This document shows, in pieces, positions 15,296-23,814 of a stretch of 39,105 bases of DNA; position 1 is the stretch's first letter, and the number at the start of each line of letters is the position of its first letter. The translations under genes and the position numbers were made by a program. The DNA is from CAYSXS01 sp043817345 (GTDB lineage Bacteria > Patescibacteriota > Patescibacteriia > UBA2196), in assembly GCA_043817345.1 (NCBI GenBank), contig JBDRGZ010000068.1:1-39105 (forward strand). The letters are read 5' to 3'. Below the pieces are notes generated by a model, which worked only from the letters and a program-made list of their open reading frames with translations, made no database searches and was not told the origin of the DNA.

Positions 15296-15358
15296 GTGGT
15301 AGATTTAATGAAAAGTGAATAATTAAAAAATTAACAATTAAATTCAGGAGGAAAATAA

Positions 15359-15538
15359 ATGGCAGGAACAGAAAAAGAAGATGGATTAGGGGGACAAATT
15401 TTTGGGCTAAAAACCGATGATGTTGGAAAAGATAGGATATTCCGAGTTAATGAAAATGAAAATTTTTGTATCTATTGTGGCGCTGTTGGAGCAAACCACA
15501 CCTGCGAACGGACTTCTGCCCCACCTAAAGTTTTATAA
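15359..15538 (+). CDS. small protein with zinc-knuckle-like motif
   Basis: 59 residues from ATG 15359, preceded by the strongest Shine-Dalgarno site of the window (AGGAGG at 15347-15352, 6 bases before the ATG). The C-terminal half has CIYCG and, 7 residues later, HTC, a possible zinc site. No family recognised. Its end overlaps the convergent cysS gene by 14 bases. Confidence 0.65.
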   Translation: MAGTEKEDGLGGQIFGLKTDDVGKDRIFRVNENENFCIYCGAVGANHTCERTSAPPKVL

Positions 15539-16907
15539 TTGAGGTTTTGTTTTTTGTATCTTCAATCAAAAATCCTTTTTTCTCAATCTCATCACGCAAT
15601 TGGTCAGCCAATGACCAGTTTTTATTTTTACGGGCTTTTTTTCTTTGTTTAATTAACTCTTCAACCTCATCTGGAATATCAATTTTTTCTTGTTTAATTT
15701 TATCTAATTTTAAGCCAAATACTTTATCAAAATCTAGAATTGTTGCTAGTTTATCTTTATCTCCTAATTTAGATTTTAAAATTTCTTGTATTAAAGATAA
15801 TGCTTGTGGAGTATTAAAATCATCTGATAATTTTTCAATAAAGAGGTTTTTAAACTTTTGATCTATTTTACCTTTTTTATCTCCCAGGTTTTTGATATTG
15901 GAGTATAGGTTGTTTAATCCATTTTGTGCAGCCTCTAAAGCTTGCCAAGTAAAATTTTGTTTACTTCTGTAATGAGCACTTAAGAAAAAATATCTTAAAG
16001 CCAAAGGATTAAAACCTTTATCTATTATCTCTTGAACAGAATATGCTGTACCTTGAGATTTACTCATTTTTCTATCATTAACTAACAAATGTTCATTGTG
16101 TAACCAATAATTGACAAATTTAACACCATTAGCAACTTCACTTTGTGCTATTTCATTTGTGTGGTGTACAGGTATATGTTCTATACCGCCCATATGAATA
16201 TCAATTGTATCTCCTAGATATTTTTTAGCCATTACAGAACATTCTAAATGCCAACCAGGAAAGCCTTCACCCCATGGTGATTTCCATGTTTGTAAAGCAT
16301 TTTCGTGTTTCCCGGCCTTAAAAAACCATAAAGTAAAATCATAAGGATTTTTCTTATCTTCATCTTCAACTTCTGCTTTACCAGCACCTTCTAATTTGTC
16401 TTCTAATTTTTGTCCAGACAATTCGCCATATTTTTTAAATTTAGAAATATCAAAATATATTGCTAAATTTGTTTGGTAAGCAAAATCTTTTTTAAGAAGG
16501 GTTTTAATAAACTTAATATCTTCTTTAATACATTCAGTTGCACGTGGTTTTTTATCTGCATCTATAATATTTAAAGCTTGTGTATCATCTTCAAAAATTT
16601 TAATGTATTTCTCAGCTATTTTTAAAGGATCCAAATTTTCTCGTTTTGCTGCTTTTTCCATTTCATCTTCACCTTGATCAGCATCAGAGGTTAAATGACC
16701 AACATCTGTGTAGTTTCTGACTAATTTAACTTTGTAATCTAAATATTTAAATATTCTCGTAATAAAATCAGCTAATACAAAAGCACGCATATTTCCAATT
16801 TGTTGTGTCCAATAAACAGTTGGCCCACAATGGTACATTAAAACTTTGCCATTTTTAATTGGCTTAAATTCTTCTTTTTTCTTTGTTAGTGTATTATATA
16901 TCTTCAT
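15525..16907 (-). CDS. cysS: cysteinyl-tRNA synthetase
   Basis: 460 residues. Zinc ligands Cys27 (YHCGPTVY), Cys in WHLECSVMA and the His/Glu of GGIEHIPVHHTNEIAQSE; KMSKS motif in NDRKMSKSQG; DALR-like anticodon domain at the end. It charges tRNA-Cys. Oddity: the HIGH signature reads QIGN at 36-39 (TQQIGNMR), so the first His, which normally helps stabilise the adenylate, is Gln. All other landmarks are intact, so the enzyme is probably active. Confidence 0.95.
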   Translation of the reverse strand: MKIYNTLTKKKEEFKPIKNGKVLMYHCGPTVYWTQQIGNMRAFVLADFITRIFKYLDYKVKLVRNYTDVGHLTSDADQGEDEMEKAAKRENLDPLKIAEKYIKIFEDDTQALNIIDADKKPRATECIKEDIKFIKTLLKKDFAYQTNLAIYFDISKFKKYGELSGQKLEDKLEGAGKAEVEDEDKKNPYDFTLWFFKAGKHENALQTWKSPWGEGFPGWHLECSVMAKKYLGDTIDIHMGGIEHIPVHHTNEIAQSEVANGVKFVNYWLHNEHLLVNDRKMSKSQGTAYSVQEIIDKGFNPLALRYFFLSAHYRSKQNFTWQALEAAQNGLNNLYSNIKNLGDKKGKIDQKFKNLFIEKLSDDFNTPQALSLIQEILKSKLGDKDKLATILDFDKVFGLKLDKIKQEKIDIPDEVEELIKQRKKARKNKNWSLADQLRDEIEKKGFLIEDTKNKTSIIKL

Positions 16908-16965
16908 GGTTTAATGTTATCATTTTTAAGTTGTATTTGACAAATATATATAGTAAGATGAGGAT

Positions 16966-17862
16966 ATGAAATTAAGTATTATCATAGTTTCTTGGAATGT
17001 TTGTGAATTGACTTTAAAATGTATAAAGTCTGTTTTTAGGTATTTAAAGAACATTGATTTTGAAGTTTTTGTGGTAGATAATAACTCAAAAGATAATACT
17101 GTAAAAGAATTAGAAAATTTTAAAAAAAATAATAATTTAAATAACTTAATTTTAATAAAAAACAAAAATAATTTGGGTTTTGCTAAAGCAAATAATCAAG
17201 CTATAAAACAGGCAACAGGGGATTATATTTTATTATTAAATCCAGATGCTGAACTAATTGATAATAATATTATTAAACTAATTAATTTTATTCAGAGTGG
17301 TGAAAAGATTGGAGTTATTGGGCCTAAATTATTAAATACAAATAAAACCTTGCAAAGATCTTGTAGAAGATTTCCAAAATTATTAGATCAATTTTTTATT
17401 CAACTTAAATTCTATAACTTTTTTCCAGATAAGATAAAGGGTATAAGAAAATATTTTATGTTAGATTTTAATCATGATGAAGTTAAGGAAGTAGATCAAA
17501 TTATGGGGGCAGCTATGTTAATTAAAAAACAAGTTCTAGATGAGGTTGGATTGTTTGATGAAAAGTTTTGGTCAACTTTTGAAGAAGTTGATTTATGTAA
17601 ACGTATTAAAGATAAAGGCTGGAAAATACATTTTAATCCTGAATGTAATATTATTCATCATAAAGAACAAAGCTTTAAACAAATGGCTAGTTTAAGAAAA
17701 CAAATAAATTTTAACCATTCATTATATAGATATTTTAAAAAACATAAACCGTTTTATCAGTTATTTATTTTATGGTTTTTACAGCCTATTAATATATTAT
17801 TAACTTGGTTTGGTAGTAGGATTGGGGTTAGGAAAATAATAGGGAAGAGAAAAGATTTCTAA
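16966..17862 (+). CDS. GT2 family glycosyltransferase (rhamnosyltransferase-like)
   Basis: 298 residues. Nucleotide-sugar domain starts LSIIIVSWNVCELT; VVDNNSKDNT, NNLGFAKANNQAI, LLLNPDAEL (the DXD-type metal site), VIGPK and the acceptor block IMGAAMLIKKQVLDEVG with WSTFEEVDLCKRI are typical of WbbL-like rhamnosyltransferases. It would add sugar to a lipid-linked surface polysaccharide at the inner membrane. It is followed after 2 bases by the ligase-like gene. The donor sugar is not determined. Confidence 0.9.
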   Translation: MKLSIIIVSWNVCELTLKCIKSVFRYLKNIDFEVFVVDNNSKDNTVKELENFKKNNNLNNLILIKNKNNLGFAKANNQAIKQATGDYILLLNPDAELIDNNIIKLINFIQSGEKIGVIGPKLLNTNKTLQRSCRRFPKLLDQFFIQLKFYNFFPDKIKGIRKYFMLDFNHDEVKEVDQIMGAAMLIKKQVLDEVGLFDEKFWSTFEEVDLCKRIKDKGWKIHFNPECNIIHHKEQSFKQMASLRKQINFNHSLYRYFKKHKPFYQLFILWFLQPINILLTWFGSRIGVRKIIGKRKDF

Positions 17863-17864
17863 CT

Positions 17865-19313
17865 ATGTCAACCTTCTTAAACAAAAACATATTTAAACTA
17901 ACTTTTCTGTTTGTAATTTTAACAGAGCTTTTTTCGTTTTTTGGCTGGTTATTACCAGAATTTGGGTATTTGTGTTTCTTTGCAATAATGCTTTTAACTT
18001 TAGTTTTAAGTATAAAAAGGCTTGAATATGGAATATATATTCTTTTAGCAGAGTTGTTCATTGGTTCTAAAGGATATCTATTTAGTTTAGATATTGGAGA
18101 TTCTGCTATTTCTTTAAGAATGGGTTTGTTTTTGATTGTTATGGCTGTTTTTTTTATGAATGTCATCCTGAAAAGGAGGCCCGATAGGGCGACGATGAAG
18201 GATCTGTTTAATAAAAAATTAAAACAGATTCTTCGTCGCCACGAAGTGTCGTGGCTTCTCAGAATGACATCTTTATGGCTAGTAATAATATGGGGGTTTG
18301 TTTGGGGACTGATTCAGGGTAACAACTTTGGAAATGTATTTTTAGATTTTAATAATTGGGTATATTTCCTTTTAGTATTTCCAATTTTTCAAATTGTTAA
18401 GAACAATGATAATTTTGTTAAAAATATTTTATCTGTTTTAACAGCCTCTGTTGTATGGATAGGTATAAAATCCCTCGTCTTGCTATATATCTTCTCTCAT
18501 GAGCTCTCCTGGGCTTTGCCAGAGGCATATAAGTGGGTGAGAGACACTTTAGTAGGTGAAATAACTTTTGCAGGGAATGGATTTTGGAGGGTATTTATTC
18601 AATCCCAAGTATATAGTTTAATTTTGTTTTTTATCTTACTGGGCATTAAAGATATTAAAAGATTTTTCTTTCATCATATCTTGCTTTTAATATCTTTAAT
18701 CACAATCATATTAAGTTGGTCAAGAAGTTTTTGGGTTGGTTTGGTTGTTGGTGTTGGTATTTATCTAATATATCTAATTATTCAAAAAATAAAGTTTTTG
18801 AGTTTTTTAAAGATTTCTGGTAAGTTAATACTTATTACCCTAATATCTTTTGGTTTGATTCTCTGCGTCATATATTTACCTCCAAAAGCTGATATGGGTA
18901 ATTTAGCAGATATCTTTGGCAAGAGGTTAACTCAAGGTGAAGCTGCTTCATCTTCACGTATTAATCAATTAAAGCCTTTAATTAAAGAAATTGGTGAACA
19001 TCCAGTAATTGGTTCTGGTTTTGGAACAACTATTACATATTTATCTGATGATCCAAGGATTTTAGGGGACTATACAACATATGCTTTTGAGTGGGGATAT
19101 TTAGACATGATATTAAAATTTGGCATATTAGGTACTTTAATATATCTAATTTTAATATTTAAAATCTTGAAGAAGCTGTTTAATATAAACTTAGGATTTG
19201 CTTTAGCTTTGATCGCTTTGTTAATTGTTAATATATTCAGTCCATATTTAAATCATCCATTAGGAATTGGGTTTGTAATATTATGTAGCTCTATTGTTTA
19301 TGCAAAAGAATGA
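17865..19313 (+). CDS. O-antigen ligase-like membrane protein (Wzy/WaaL superfamily)
   Basis: 482 residues with about ten or more membrane spans and a large periplasmic loop containing the family pattern (LSWSRSFWVGLVVG; SSSRINQLKPLIKEIGEHPVIGSGFG). Such proteins polymerise or transfer lipid-linked polysaccharide. Residues about 100-135 (NVILKRRPDRATMKDLFNKK and following) are encoded by a complete 107-bp interspersed repeat, with no stop and no loss of frame, located between two membrane spans. Polymerase versus ligase cannot be told from sequence. Confidence 0.85.
   Translation: MSTFLNKNIFKLTFLFVILTELFSFFGWLLPEFGYLCFFAIMLLTLVLSIKRLEYGIYILLAELFIGSKGYLFSLDIGDSAISLRMGLFLIVMAVFFMNVILKRRPDRATMKDLFNKKLKQILRRHEVSWLLRMTSLWLVIIWGFVWGLIQGNNFGNVFLDFNNWVYFLLVFPIFQIVKNNDNFVKNILSVLTASVVWIGIKSLVLLYIFSHELSWALPEAYKWVRDTLVGEITFAGNGFWRVFIQSQVYSLILFFILLGIKDIKRFFFHHILLLISLITIILSWSRSFWVGLVVGVGIYLIYLIIQKIKFLSFLKISGKLILITLISFGLILCVIYLPPKADMGNLADIFGKRLTQGEAASSSRINQLKPLIKEIGEHPVIGSGFGTTITYLSDDPRILGDYTTYAFEWGYLDMILKFGILGTLIYLILIFKILKKLFNINLGFALALIALLIVNIFSPYLNHPLGIGFVILCSSIVYAKE
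18162..18268. repeat. complete GTCATCCTGA...TCAGAATGAC repeat inside the ligase-like gene
   Basis: GTCATCCTGA (18162-18171) and TCAGAATGAC (18259-18268) are the ends; GAAGGATCTGTT and AACAGATTCTTC are the inner arms. The copy is full length and open in the host frame. Confidence 0.9.
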
Positions 19314-20370
19314 AACAACATTATCAATATGTATAGTAACTTGGAACTCTGAAAAATATTTAAGAGAGCTTTTTCAAAGTATTTTTAAACAAACAGTTTT
19401 ACAAAAAGAAAAATATCCAATTAAATTAAGTGTTAATGTTGTAGATTCTGGCTCACAAGATGGTTCAATGGAATTTTTAACAAAGAAATATCCTGAAGTT
19501 CATGTATTACGAAATACACACAACTTGGGCTTTTCTCGTTCATATAACCAATCAATTAGAATGAGTAAAACAGAATACATCTTAGTTATTAACGCAGATA
19601 TTGTTTTGGAAGAAGATTTTATTGAAAAAGCTTTAAATCAAATTAAAAATCCCGAGTACTCGGGAGAAAAAATTGGTGCAGTTGTTGGTAAGCTATATCG
19701 TGGACATTTTGTGTTATCAAATGGAAATGAAATATGTGATATTCAAAAAACCAAAACTATTGATAGTTTTGGAATTGAAATTAAACGTAACAGAAGGTTT
19801 GTAAATATCGGTGAAGGAGAAGAAGACAAAGGACAATACAATAATTTAAAAGAAATTTTTGGATTTAGTGGGGCTTGTGTAATGTTTCGTAGACAGGGTT
19901 TAGAAGATGTAAAATATTCTGCAGAATATTTTGATGAAGATTTTTTTGCATACAAAGAGGATATTGATCTGTCTTGGAGATTACAAATAGCTGGTTATAA
20001 AATAATGTTTGTACAAGAAGCTAAAGCTTATCACTTCAGATCTTTACAAGATAAAAATGCAAAGTATACCAATGTTAAGATAGCTAGGAGTTATAAGAAG
20101 AAAGCAAGTTGGAGAAGAATGTGTTCATACAGAAATCATTTACTTTGTTTGTTTAAAAACGAAACTAAAAGGAATTTTTTAAAGGATTTTTTCCCAATTA
20201 TATTGTATGAATTTAGAAAATTAATATATTTATTAATCTTTGACACAAAGAACTTTAAAGGTTTTTTTCAAGCTTTAAAGTTAAGATCAAAAATGAAAGA
20301 TAAACGAAAAATTAGCATGAGACATAGAATAAAGGATGCGGAAGGAGTTAGAAAATGGATAACATCATGA
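19300..20370 (+). CDS. GT2 family glycosyltransferase
   Basis: About 356 residues from ATG 19300, overlapping the previous gene by 14 bases (an upstream in-frame TTG at 19294 is possible). TTLSICIVTWNSEKYL, VVDSGSQDGS, NLGFSRSYNQSI, LVINADIVL (DXD-type), FSGACVMFRR and YKEDIDLSWRLQ mark a GT2 enzyme. A basic C-terminal extension with a hydrophobic patch (LLIFDTKNF) may bind the membrane. A perfect 16-bp palindrome in frame encodes part of KNPEYSGEK. Confidence 0.9.
   Translation: MQKNETTLSICIVTWNSEKYLRELFQSIFKQTVLQKEKYPIKLSVNVVDSGSQDGSMEFLTKKYPEVHVLRNTHNLGFSRSYNQSIRMSKTEYILVINADIVLEEDFIEKALNQIKNPEYSGEKIGAVVGKLYRGHFVLSNGNEICDIQKTKTIDSFGIEIKRNRRFVNIGEGEEDKGQYNNLKEIFGFSGACVMFRRQGLEDVKYSAEYFDEDFFAYKEDIDLSWRLQIAGYKIMFVQEAKAYHFRSLQDKNAKYTNVKIARSYKKKASWRRMCSYRNHLLCLFKNETKRNFLKDFFPIILYEFRKLIYLLIFDTKNFKGFFQALKLRSKMKDKRKISMRHRIKDAEGVRKWITS
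19650..19665. repeat. perfect 16-bp palindrome inside a glycosyltransferase gene
   Basis: TCCCGAGTACTCGGGA, GC-rich in an AT-rich gene; probably a minimal member of the palindromic element families. Confidence 0.55.
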
Positions 20371-21158
20371 AATTATCAATAATCATATTAAACTACAAAA
20401 CAAGAGGTTTAACTAAACAATGTATTAAAAACATTGAGAATTCGAATTTAAACATAATATATGAGATAATAGTAGTGGACAATGGTTCCCAGGATGGGAT
20501 AGAAGAAATGATGAAAAATGAATTTCCTAATCATAAGTTTATTGCATCAAAAAGAAATCTAGGTATGGGAGCAGGTAACAACCTTGGCATTGCAGAAGCT
20601 CAAGGAGAATATATTTTAGTTATTAATTCAGATATAGTTGTTTTTGAAGAATCAATTAACAATATAATTAGCTTTATGGATGAACATGAACGAGCAGGTG
20701 TAGTTGCCCCTCAAGTTTTAAATCCTGATCGGACAATAGTTGATTCATGTTGTAGATGGCCAAAGTTAGATACTTTTATTTATAGACGAACATTTTTAGG
20801 TAGTACTGGAAGAGGTAAAAAAGAATTAGATCATTATTTATATAAAACAGAAGATCTGTCCATTCCTAAACAAATAGATTGGATATTTGGTTGTTGCTTG
20901 TTATTTCGTAAGCAAGCTTTAAACGAAGTAGGCTCGTTTGATAAAAGATTCTTTTTGTTTTTAGAGGAAACAGATTTGTGCAGAAGAATGTGGCAAAAAA
21001 AATGGCAAGTATGGTATGTTCCAAATTCTAAAGTTGTACATTACCCTCATAGAAGAACCATGGGTACAGGCAGAATAAAAGACATATTTTCTAAATATAC
21101 TTGGATTCATTTACATTCATGGATTAAATATTTTATTAAATGGAGAAAAATATCATAA
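20367..21158 (+). CDS. GT2 family glycosyltransferase (rhamnosyltransferase-like)
   Basis: 263 residues from ATG 20367, which overlaps the preceding stop as ATGA; an ATG at 20355 is less likely. LSIIILNYKTRGLT, VVDNGSQDG, NLGMGAGNNLGIAEA, LVINSDIVV, VVAPQVLNPD and IFGCCLLFRKQALNEVG with FLEETDLCRRM are family blocks. Closest in layout to the first GT2 of this cluster. It shares the polysaccharide operon and overlaps holB by 19 bases. Confidence 0.9.
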   Translation: MKLSIIILNYKTRGLTKQCIKNIENSNLNIIYEIIVVDNGSQDGIEEMMKNEFPNHKFIASKRNLGMGAGNNLGIAEAQGEYILVINSDIVVFEESINNIISFMDEHERAGVVAPQVLNPDRTIVDSCCRWPKLDTFIYRRTFLGSTGRGKKELDHYLYKTEDLSIPKQIDWIFGCCLLFRKQALNEVGSFDKRFFLFLEETDLCRRMWQKKWQVWYVPNSKVVHYPHRRTMGTGRIKDIFSKYTWIHLHSWIKYFIKWRKIS

Positions 21159-22168
21159 ATTGGCAAGTCATTGGACATAAACACATAACATCATATTTAG
21201 AACAGGCGATAATCAGTGATCGTTTAGTTCATGCTTGGCTATTTCATGGACCAAAGATGATTGGTAAGAGAAAATTAGCCAAACAGTTTGCTAAGACCTT
21301 GTTATGTTTCCAAGGACATGAGAATAAAGAAAATTTAAATAATATTCCCTGCAATCAATGCGAACAGTGTGTTGAGTTTAATAAAAAAATTCATCCTGAT
21401 TTCTTTACTGTTGAAAAAGGAAAACAAGAAAAAAATATTTCTGTAGAGCAGATTAGGGAGTTGAAGAATAGGCTTTCATCTAAATCGCTATTTAAATCAT
21501 ACAAGATAGCAATAATATATAACGCAGATAGCTTATCTTTATCTGCTTCTAATGCTTTGTTAAAAACTTTAGAAGAACCTTTAGGAAAAACAATCATAAT
21601 CTTGATTGCTCAGAAAATTGATACGTTACCTAAAACAATTCTTTCTAGAACACAAAAGATTAAGTTTTTGCCTGTTGCTCAAAAAGAAATTTATGAATAT
21701 TTAATTAAAGAAAGAAATGTTGAACATAATTTAGCTTTAAATTTAGCTAGTTTAGCAGATGGAAAACCAGAAAGAGCAATGATTTTTTTAAACAACCAAG
21801 CTTTGTTGCAATCATATACTAATAGTATTAATACTTTTTTAAAATTAATTTCTGCTAAAGAACATCAAAAAATAAGTTTTGTTGAAGAATTAATAGGGGA
21901 TCAGAAAAAGATTGCTGATAAGATTAATATAATTTCACCTCTTTTAAATTTATGGCAGACTATGTTTCGTGATATTTTATTGCTCAAATTCTCTTCATCT
22001 GCTAAAATTATTAATATAAGCGCTAAGCAAGAATTAATTAAGTTAGGACCATATTTCAGTTCAGAAAAGTTGCATGGAATTAATGTAAACATTGAGAAAA
22101 CTAAAAGATATTTAAATCAGAATGTGAATCCAAAATTAGCTTTAGAAAATTTAATATTAAATTTTTAA
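21140..22168 (+). CDS. holB: DNA polymerase III delta-prime subunit
   Basis: 342 residues. AAA+ clamp-loader fold: VIGHKHITSYL, a degenerate Walker A (GPKMIGKRKLA, Lys kept but Gly changed), a Cys zinc module (CNQCEQC), NADSLSLSASNALLKTLEEP and LSRTQKIKF in place of the SRC sensor. Delta-prime is the rigid, non-hydrolysing stator of the clamp loader, so a poor Walker A is expected. It starts inside the end of the glycosyltransferase gene. Confidence 0.92.
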   Translation: MEKNIINWQVIGHKHITSYLEQAIISDRLVHAWLFHGPKMIGKRKLAKQFAKTLLCFQGHENKENLNNIPCNQCEQCVEFNKKIHPDFFTVEKGKQEKNISVEQIRELKNRLSSKSLFKSYKIAIIYNADSLSLSASNALLKTLEEPLGKTIIILIAQKIDTLPKTILSRTQKIKFLPVAQKEIYEYLIKERNVEHNLALNLASLADGKPERAMIFLNNQALLQSYTNSINTFLKLISAKEHQKISFVEELIGDQKKIADKINIISPLLNLWQTMFRDILLLKFSSSAKIINISAKQELIKLGPYFSSEKLHGINVNIEKTKRYLNQNVNPKLALENLILNF

Positions 22169-22176
22169 ATAAATAT

Positions 22177-23253
22177 ATGAAATCAATAAAACTAATTTTA
22201 ACTTTTGCTTTAATAACAATTGTGTTATCTGGTTGTGGTTTAGGTTTTAAACCAAAAACAGATGGTGCTGGAGTATATAAATCATTTGATTATGGTGAAC
22301 ATTGGGAACAAAAAAACTATGCAGGTAACAATGGTAAAAAAGATTTAACAATAGAAGGTGTAGAAACAAGATATATTATCTTTGATAAAAACGATCATTC
22401 TTTAATATATCTAGCAACACAAAATGCTGGCTTGTTTGTTTCTGAAAACGCAGGAGAAGAATGGCGTCAGATTTTTAAATCTGGATATATAACTTCTGTT
22501 ACTCCAGATCCTACTGAAAGAGGTGTGATATATTTAACTCAAGGTAATAAGATATATAAGACATTAGACTTTGGTAATGATTGGAGTGTAATATATACAG
22601 AGACTCGTGCTGAAGTAGCCATGACATCAGTGGCAATTGACCCTAAAGATACTAGACAAATGTTTACATCTACATCTGAGGGTGAAATTTTACGAAGTGA
22701 TGATTTGGGTCAAAGTTGGAGTTTAGTTACAGAATTGGATGATAATATTGTTAAGGTAATTATTAATCAAAATGATTCAAATATTCTTTATGCAGGAACA
22801 TTAAGAAAAGGACTTTTCAGATCAGGAGATAATGGAAAAACTTGGACTAATTTAAAAGATAGATATATAGGGTTACATAGTTCAAATAAGCATTATAGAA
22901 TATTAACTCCAGATTTTAGTGTATATGATGGTTTGTTTTTTGTTACAGACTACGGACTTTTAAGAACTATTGATGGGGGGAAAACTTGGCAAGATTTAAA
23001 TTTAGTTACACCTAAAAATAGTGTAAAAATATATGCATTTTCTGTTAATCCTCAAGATGCAAATCATATATATTACACAACAAAAGATACGGTCTATAGA
23101 ACTTTTGATAGTGGAAAGAATTGGTTAAGTGCTAAGATGCCTACAACAAACGAACCTACATTTATGCAGGTTGATCCAGAAACACCTAATGTTGTTTATT
23201 TGGGTGTAGTTAGAGAAGAAGCATCGCCTTTCTTCTTTGTAGAATATAAATAA
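22177..23253 (+). CDS. lipoprotein with Asp-box (BNR-like) beta-propeller
   Basis: 358 residues. Signal peptide with lipobox LSGC and Cys20 as the lipid-modified residue. At least seven Asp-box repeats (S/T-x-D-x-G-x-x-W), for example SFDYGEHW, SDDLGQSW, SGDNGKTW, TIDGGKTW and TFDSGKNW, indicate a sialidase-like or Ycf48-like propeller exposed on the outer face of the membrane. Enzyme activity is not supported; a scaffold or assembly role is equally possible. Confidence 0.85.
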   Translation: MKSIKLILTFALITIVLSGCGLGFKPKTDGAGVYKSFDYGEHWEQKNYAGNNGKKDLTIEGVETRYIIFDKNDHSLIYLATQNAGLFVSENAGEEWRQIFKSGYITSVTPDPTERGVIYLTQGNKIYKTLDFGNDWSVIYTETRAEVAMTSVAIDPKDTRQMFTSTSEGEILRSDDLGQSWSLVTELDDNIVKVIINQNDSNILYAGTLRKGLFRSGDNGKTWTNLKDRYIGLHSSNKHYRILTPDFSVYDGLFFVTDYGLLRTIDGGKTWQDLNLVTPKNSVKIYAFSVNPQDANHIYYTTKDTVYRTFDSGKNWLSAKMPTTNEPTFMQVDPETPNVVYLGVVREEASPFFFVEYK

Positions 23254-23264
23254 AGATTAAATAT

Positions 23265-23810
23265 ATGAATTTAGATGATAAAAAAGAAAAATTTGAAAAA
23301 TCAATTGAGTTTGTACAAAAAGAACTAAGTTCTATTCGTACAAGTAGAGCAACCCCTTCTTTAATTGAGAATATACGGGTTAGTGTCTATGGAGTTGAGA
23401 CACCAATGATTCAGGTTGCAAGTATCAGTAGTCCAGAACCAAAGCAACTTTTAATTGAGCCGTGGGATAAAAATATTTTAAAAGACATTGAAAAATCAAT
23501 TCAAACAACATCACTTGGTTTATCAGTCTCTAACGAGGGTTCATTTGTACGGGTAACTATGCCTCCAATGACAGAAGAAACTAGAAATGAAGTAATCAAG
23601 GTTTTAAATGAGAAGATTGAAAAAGGAAGACAAAACTTACGTGGTGTTAGGGATGAAGTTAAAGAAGAAATTGTTAAGGCTGAGAAAGACAAAGAAATCA
23701 CAGAGGATGATAAATTTAGTTTATTAGAAGAATTAGATAAAATGACTAGAGAATATACAGATGAAGTAGGAGAGATTGGTAAGAAAAAAGAAGAGGAGAT
23801 AAAGATATAA
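23265..23810 (+). CDS. frr: ribosome recycling factor
   Basis: 181 residues, normal length. SIEFVQKELSSIRTSRATPS, VSVYG, PMIQVASIS, LLIEPWDKNILKDIEKSIQ and RVTMPPMTEETR are the conserved blocks of domain I and II. It separates ribosomal subunits with EF-G after termination. Five bases before rseP, likely co-transcribed. Confidence 0.96.
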   Translation: MNLDDKKEKFEKSIEFVQKELSSIRTSRATPSLIENIRVSVYGVETPMIQVASISSPEPKQLLIEPWDKNILKDIEKSIQTTSLGLSVSNEGSFVRVTMPPMTEETRNEVIKVLNEKIEKGRQNLRGVRDEVKEEIVKAEKDKEITEDDKFSLLEELDKMTREYTDEVGEIGKKKEEEIKI

Positions 23811-23814
23811 TCTT

